Below, piece by piece: positions 60,129-64,000 of a stretch of DNA of 64,000 nt. The stretch spans positions 5,760-69,759 of the forward strand of contig DKPQ01000021.1 in NCBI GenBank assembly GCA_002471275.1, given 5' to 3'. Source of the DNA: Flammeovirgaceae bacterium UBA7330 (GTDB lineage: Bacteria; Bacteroidota; Bacteroidia; Cytophagales; Cyclobacteriaceae). Made by a program: the position numbers and the translations under genes. The notes under the pieces were generated by a model, which was given only the letters and a program-made list of their open reading frames with translations, searched no databases and was not told where the DNA came from. Positions within the stretch are counted from its first letter, which is position 1, and every line of letters starts with the position of its first letter.

Positions 60129-61055
60129 ATGACCCACCCACCTAACATCCTCCTCACCGGCTCCTCCGGTTTCCTCGGCTCCCGTTTCCTCCAAAAATCC
60201 TCATTCAGGAAACAAGCCATTCCTGTCTCCCTCCAAAAGACACCGGTATCGGAAATCGATTTCAATAACATCACAACCGTCCTTCACTGTGCGGGCATTG
60301 CCCATCGGATGGAAAAGACTGACGAAAAGCTATACTTCGATGTCAATCGTGATCTAACGCTCGAACTGGCAGAAGCATCAAAGGCCGAGGGAGTAAAGCA
60401 ATTCATTTTTCTATCAACCATCAAGGTATATGGCCTGGATGCCAGTGATGATCCAATCCAGTGGGATTTGTCACCATATACCATTCGTTTGTCACCGAAT
60501 ATCGATCCATATGGTCAAAGCAAGCTGGAAGCGGAGATGGGGCTAAAGGAGCTGGAAGACAAAAACTTCAAAGTATCCATCATCCGCCCACCATTGATCT
60601 ACGGTCCGGGAGTGAAAGGAAACCTGTTAAAACTCATGCAGGCCATCCAGGGTTCGGGACCATTACCTTTAGGTGGGATTGACAACCGCCGATCCATGAT
60701 TTTTGTCGACAACCTGATCTCACTGATTGACTGTTTGATCCAGAAAGGAGAGAACATCACCATCACTCCATCGGATCAGCCAGCCATTTCTACATCTGAA
60801 CTGGCTCAACGTCTGGCAAACACGATCAATCCATCCAAGAAGATCCTGAGCATTCCGGTGTTTCTCCGTCCCCTTGTCAGAGTGCTCAAGCCAGCCTTTT
60901 ACTCCAGGCTCTTCCGTTCCCTGGAAGTGGTCCCCCACCCTGAGCTCAAAGAGCTGGGCTACACACAACCATACACTATAGAGGAGGGCCTTAAAATCAT
61001 GGCCGAAGATTTTATGATAAATAATCAAAGTGATGACAGGCGGCAAACAATATAG
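60129..61055 (+). CDS. NAD-dependent epimerase/reductase (WbpV-like)
   Basis: This 308-residue extended SDR has TGSSGFLGS (10-18), LHCAGIAHRM (52-61), Ser96 in FLSTIKVYG, and Tyr128/Lys132 (YGQSK). GVKGNLLKLM and RRSMIFVDNL match WbpV/WbiG-like enzymes, which reduce the 4-keto group of UDP-QuiNAc-type intermediates beside a WbpL-like transferase. That partner follows at 61426, and the WbpM-like dehydratase is at 10095. The ATG and first codons (ATGACCCACCCACC) continue the octamer repeat, so the N-terminal residues MTHPP are probably repeat-derived. Confidence 0.9.
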   Translation: MTHPPNILLTGSSGFLGSRFLQKSSFRKQAIPVSLQKTPVSEIDFNNITTVLHCAGIAHRMEKTDEKLYFDVNRDLTLELAEASKAEGVKQFIFLSTIKVYGLDASDDPIQWDLSPYTIRLSPNIDPYGQSKLEAEMGLKELEDKNFKVSIIRPPLIYGPGVKGNLLKLMQAIQGSGPLPLGGIDNRRSMIFVDNLISLIDCLIQKGENITITPSDQPAISTSELAQRLANTINPSKKILSIPVFLRPLVRVLKPAFYSRLFRSLEVVPHPELKELGYTQPYTIEEGLKIMAEDFMINNQSDDRRQTI

Positions 61056-61425
61056 TAATCATAGTTTTTATTTGTGAGTGAATTTAGAAGGTGGGCGCCT
61101 TAAATATTTTGCGTAAAATAAAATTGATCAGGGAAGGAATTTTATGCAAAAGCTTGTTTGAGTCCCGAAATCCCGATCCCGATTTTATCGGGACGGGATC
61201 GGGATGAGTTTGCTTTTGCTTATACAATCAGATCAATTTTATAGCAAAATATTTACAGCGCTTGATTTTTTGGATACTTTTTTATCAAGAAAAAAGTATC
61301 TGCCCGCCCGGCATGAGGGCAATGAAGAATGTTCAATTACTTACTTCCGGTCCGGTGAATCTGTCAAGGAAGTATGTTAAAGCCGTCCGGCTCGAGGACG
61401 TAAATAAGATGTTTCAATTAAAGAA
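61056..61425. repeat. Spacer holding structured element copy 2 and an extra tail
   Basis: No gene is seen. Apart from the element at 61102-61322, a separate tail-like AGCCGTCCGGCTCGAGGACG lies at 61381-61400, about 25 bases before the ATG of the WbpL-like gene. Confidence 0.78.
61102..61322 (+). repeat. Structured dispersed element, copy 2
   Basis: Outer arms AAATATTTTGCGTAAA...ATTGATC (61102-61129) and GATCAATTTTATAGC...ATATTT (61231-61254) are inverted repeats enclosing ATCCCGATCCCG/CGGGATCGGGAT stems. Then come TTACAGCG, CTTGAT (61261-61266), a perfect 11-bp stem GATACTTTTTT/AAAAAAGTATC (61273-61300) with loop ATCAAG (61284-61289), and the tail GCCCGCCCGGCATGAGGGC. The same order occurs in copy 1 (17985), with different arm sequences that still pair. 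Confidence 0.82.
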
Positions 61426-62469
61426 ATGATTAATAGCCTGATTATTTTCCTAAGTTTATTCTTCCTGATGATTGGCTACCTAAAAGTCGCCAATCACTTC
61501 AACATCATCGACAAACCCAACGAGCGCAGCTCCCACACAAAAGTCACCATCCGCGGGGGAGGCATCATCTTCGTGGTGGCCGTCATCCTGTGGTGGCTGA
61601 TGCACGGGTTTCAGCTACCCTGGTTCTTTACCGGCTTTCTACTGATCAGTGTCGTCAGCTTCATCGATGACCTCGGACATGTTCCCAACCGCGTACGCAT
61701 TGTAGCCCAGTTTCTGGCTGTTGTGCTCCTGCTTTTGGAACTAAACTCCTTGGTCGGTGCCCCCTTTTCCATGGTCGGTGTCTCCACCGACCATCTATCC
61801 TATATCTCCCTGGTTGGTGCCCCCACCAACCAGTCTTTAAATAACTCATACCTTCTCTGGCTCCTCCTGTCCCTCCCTGTCATCCTGGGCTTCATCAACG
61901 CCTACAACTTCATGGATGGCATCAATGGCATCACCGTAGTGAATAGCCTTGTTACCATCGGCACCATTGCCTATCTCAATCATACTCTGACATTGATAGA
62001 TCCCGAGCTGCTGTCATATACCATGATGGCCCTGCTGATCTTCGGCTTCTTCAATTTCCGTAGACGAGCCGCCTGCTTCGCAGGGGATGTAGGAGCCGTC
62101 TCCATGGCCTTTCTGATCACCCTGCTGGTCTTGCTGTTGATCATAAAAACGGGCAATTTTTACTACCTGGCACTTGTGTTTGTCTATGGAATAGATTCTG
62201 TCGGAACCATCATCGAGCGGCTGATCAAGCGCGAAAACATCTTTGAGGCCCACCGATCACATCTCTATCAGCTTATGGCCAACCAAAGTAGCATTCCCCA
62301 TCTCATAGTGAGCTCCATCTACGGAATGGTCCAGCTTGCTGTCAATGTCCTTATCATTATTTCCATCCGTCAGGATGTTGCACCGCTCGTGATATTCTCC
62401 CTTATTTTCCTCGTACTCGTTGGCATATTTGCGTATGCAAAACTTAAATTGTACCGGGTTTTCGGCTAA
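61426..62469 (+). CDS. WbpL/WecA-like undecaprenyl-phosphate sugar-1-phosphate transferase
   Basis: The 347-residue polytopic protein has DKPNERSSHT (29-38), RGGGIIF, the metal-binding Asp81-Asp82 (FIDDLGHVP), AYNFMDGINGI, AGDVGAVSMAF and the C-terminal HRSHLYQ motif. This is the WbpL/MraY-family core that loads the first sugar on undecaprenyl phosphate. Residues about 109-136 (LVGAPFSMVGVSTDH then LSYISLVGAPTNQ) have no equivalent in the family. Their DNA consists of palindromic repeats, so this is an in-frame insertion in a loop between membrane helices. The motifs on both sides are intact, so activity is probably kept. Confidence 0.92.
   Translation: MINSLIIFLSLFFLMIGYLKVANHFNIIDKPNERSSHTKVTIRGGGIIFVVAVILWWLMHGFQLPWFFTGFLLISVVSFIDDLGHVPNRVRIVAQFLAVVLLLLELNSLVGAPFSMVGVSTDHLSYISLVGAPTNQSLNNSYLLWLLLSLPVILGFINAYNFMDGINGITVVNSLVTIGTIAYLNHTLTLIDPELLSYTMMALLIFGFFNFRRRAACFAGDVGAVSMAFLITLLVLLLIIKTGNFYYLALVFVYGIDSVGTIIERLIKRENIFEAHRSHLYQLMANQSSIPHLIVSSIYGMVQLAVNVLIIISIRQDVAPLVIFSLIFLVLVGIFAYAKLKLYRVFG
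61750..61833 (+). repeat. In-frame palindromic repeat insertion inside the WbpL-like gene
   Basis: ATGGTCGGTG-TCTC-CACCGACCAT (61771-61794) and CTGGTTGGTG-CCCC-CACCAACCAG (61810-61833) are perfect 10-bp hairpins with 4-base loops. They are preceded by a half copy, TTGGTCGGTGCCCCC (61750-61764). Two arm positions differ between the hairpins, and each change is matched in the other arm. Related GGTTGGT/GACCAACC pieces are found in spacers near 7830 and 48650. Confidence 0.88.
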
Positions 62470-62489
62470 GACCGGAAAGCATCTAGTTT

Positions 62490-63608
62490 ATGAGTAACAA
62501 ACAACCCATAGAACTTTCTCCCCCTCATTTTGATACGGTATTCAATGAACAAATGCTTTGGGGTTCACCGTCTGCCATTGTTGCCGGGTTTGAAGATGAG
62601 GTAAAAGACTTTGTGGGAAGACCCCATGCAGTGGCTGTTCATTCCGGCACCTCCGCTATTCATCTCGCCTTGAAGGTTCTGGGTATTGGTAGAGGGGATG
62701 TCGTCCTGTGTCAGAGCCTGACCTATGTGGCGACGGCTTTTCCAATTATGTACGAAGGAGCACAGCCAGTATTCATAGACAGCGAACCGGATACCGGTAA
62801 CCTGGACCCTGAGCTGCTCGAACAAGCCATTGAGAACTTGCTGGCAAAAGGCAAGAAACCGGCAGCCCTGATCTTTGTTCATCTCTACGGAATACCTGCG
62901 AAAGCTGACAAAATCTTAAGCATTGCCGCAAAACATAACATCCCTGTGATAGAAGATGCCGCTGAGGCCCTGGGCGCAGAATACCACAGTACCCGATGCG
63001 GAAATTTCGGGGCGGTCAGCATCCTGAGTTTCAACAGCAACAAAGTCATTACCAGCGGAGGAGGAGGGATGCTACTCACTGCCGACAAAGACCTTGCAGC
63101 TAAGGCCCATTACTTCGCTACCCAGGCCAAGGACGAGGGTGCGGTGATGAATCACCGGGAGGTAGGGTACAACTACCGCATGAACCACGTCAATGCAACT
63201 CTTGGAGCCTCCCAGTTCACAAAACTGAACGAACGTATCCAAAAGCGTCGGGAAATCTGTGAGTTCTACAAGCAATCCCTTGGTTCACTACCCGGCATTT
63301 CTTTTCTTTCCGAACAGCCCCAAACCTGCAGCAGCCGCTGGCTCACGACCCTCTTTATCGATCCTTCGGCATCAGGAGGAGTTGCCAGGTCTCAGGTGCA
63401 GCAAGCCCTGACCAAAGAAAACATCGAATCCCGCCCCGTCTGGAAGCCCATGCACCTCCAGCCTGTATTCAAAGACGCCCCCACCTATATCAATGGAGTC
63501 TCAGAAAGACTCTTCACCCAGGGCCTCTGCCTCCCCTCCGGCTCCAATCTCTCCCCCCAAGACCTCGAACGTATCAGTTCAGTAATCAAAAACGTCTTCA
63601 AGATTTAG
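62490..63608 (+). CDS. DegT/DnrJ/EryC1/StrS-family PLP aminotransferase (PglE-like)
   Basis: This 372-residue enzyme has HSGTSAIHLALK (51-62), Asp156 (IEDAAEALG), and the PLP lysine Lys185 (SFNSNKVITSGGGG). GYNYRMNHVNATLG completes the family core. The FNSNKVITSGGGG form is typical of PglE/WbpE-like enzymes that aminate C4 or C3 of keto nucleotide sugars. It lies 20 bases after the WbpL-like gene. It could use the product of the dehydratase at 10095, competing with the WbpV-like reductase for it. It is the last complete gene of the window. Confidence 0.93.
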   Translation: MSNKQPIELSPPHFDTVFNEQMLWGSPSAIVAGFEDEVKDFVGRPHAVAVHSGTSAIHLALKVLGIGRGDVVLCQSLTYVATAFPIMYEGAQPVFIDSEPDTGNLDPELLEQAIENLLAKGKKPAALIFVHLYGIPAKADKILSIAAKHNIPVIEDAAEALGAEYHSTRCGNFGAVSILSFNSNKVITSGGGGMLLTADKDLAAKAHYFATQAKDEGAVMNHREVGYNYRMNHVNATLGASQFTKLNERIQKRREICEFYKQSLGSLPGISFLSEQPQTCSSRWLTTLFIDPSASGGVARSQVQQALTKENIESRPVWKPMHLQPVFKDAPTYINGVSERLFTQGLCLPSGSNLSPQDLERISSVIKNVFKI

Positions 63609-64000
63609 TCATCGTTGCAGCCAGTCATCGCATGACTTCATCTATCCATTGATAGCTTGATCAATCAATCCTAATCGTCTTAGAATTTTCCCCCTCCATG
63701 AGCGGTCCGACGCTTCGGGGGCAGGGGAGGATCTCGCGGATTTTATACAGTCATCCGATGACTGCGGAGAAAGGAACGAACAAAGCGAACAGGAACTAAG
63801 CTATTTATCGTCATCCTGATTGGAGCGAAGCGGAATGAATGGATCTTAGCTATCGTGAGATAAAGTGATGAATAGAGCATAATCCCCCCTCGCCCCCTTT
63901 ATGAAGGGATAGAAGCTGGATCAGAGGCTGATTGTAAAGGGGGATTTCTACCAATTGACTATTTCGCCATCATATGCCCGACCGTCAAAAAACACCGTCA
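63609..64000. repeat. Repeat-filled 3' edge of the window
   Basis: No gene is seen. It contains GTCATCGCATGACTTCATC-type segments, a GTCATCCTGATTGGAGCGAAG motif (63810-63850), an ATCCCCCCTCGCCCCCTTTAT stretch whose partner AAAGGGGGATT lies 45 bases on (63883-63948, a CCCCCTTT hairpin opened by an insert), and GACTATTT repeats. The sequence continues beyond the window. Confidence 0.7.

Noticed and set aside
63609..64000. Coding sequence at the right edge
   Set aside because: Only repeat motifs are visible and no frame shows a recognisable protein start before the window ends.

Overview
The window looks like a Bacteroidota chromosome, most likely a member of the Cytophagales or a relative (inference). 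The evidence is a UpxY-type NusG paralogue at the head of a polysaccharide locus, a TAnnTTTG-type -7 element upstream of the 4,6-dehydratase gene, DUF6922/AbiEii and UPF0175/DUF3368 toxin-antitoxin pairs, and intergenic repeats of the kind common in that phylum (GTCATCCTGAACGAAGCGAAG, CCCCCTTTACCAAAGGGGG and similar). There are no rRNA or tRNA genes, CRISPR arrays or recognisable IS transposases in the window.

Layout. 1-2222 is a tight operon: the tail of a short-chain dehydrogenase, an aldehyde dehydrogenase and a class I glutamine amidotransferase-like protein. 2223-10094 holds scattered envelope genes (DUF2214 membrane protein, small HAD phosphatase, beta-barrel protein, lipoprotein, and two halves of a YjbH-like exopolysaccharide export protein in divergent genes) set in long repeat-rich spacers. 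10095-63608 is a very large exopolysaccharide or capsule locus. It starts with a membrane-bound UDP-HexNAc 4,6-dehydratase (minus strand) and a divergent UpxY-like antiterminator. A stretch of short modules follows (13.2-21.5 kb): a winged-helix/nucleotidyltransferase protein, a UDP-HexNAc dehydrogenase, a UDP-GlcNAc 4-epimerase, three toxin-antitoxin pairs and a DUF4143 ATPase, each framed by repeats. From 21.7 to 57.2 kb a dense run of mostly overlapping genes encodes a Wzc-like co-polymerase/kinase, a Wza-like outer membrane exporter, an ABC exporter (Wzm/Wzt-like), about fifteen glycosyltransferases, two sulfotransferases, three FkbM methyltransferases, two fucosyltransferase-like enzymes, an MBOAT/SGNH acylation pair, a glycosyltransferase-acetyltransferase fusion and a Wzy-like polymerase. 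The last part (57.4-63.6 kb) is again repeat-rich. It carries a WcaF-like acetyltransferase, a GT2 enzyme, a WbpV-like reductase/epimerase, a WbpL/WecA-like initiating transferase and a DegT aminotransferase.

How the genes work together (family knowledge plus inference). The 4,6-dehydratase, the WbpV-like reductase and the DegT enzymes would make QuiNAc/FucNAc-type or amino sugars. The WbpL-like enzyme would load the first sugar on undecaprenyl phosphate, and the cytoplasmic glycosyltransferases would extend it. Acetyl, methyl and sulfate groups would decorate it. Wzc/Wza together with the ABC pair and/or a polymerase would export it. No Wzx flippase is visible.

The most unusual content is intergenic. 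There are several families of short repeats whose arms change together so that base pairing is kept; one of them shows a possible loop-upstream pseudoknot with a compensatory change. Octamer arrays supply stop codons to three genes. Palindromic repeats are inserted in frame inside the WbpL-like gene. Two gene-end stubs (50784 and 58088) look like scars of allele replacement within the cluster.
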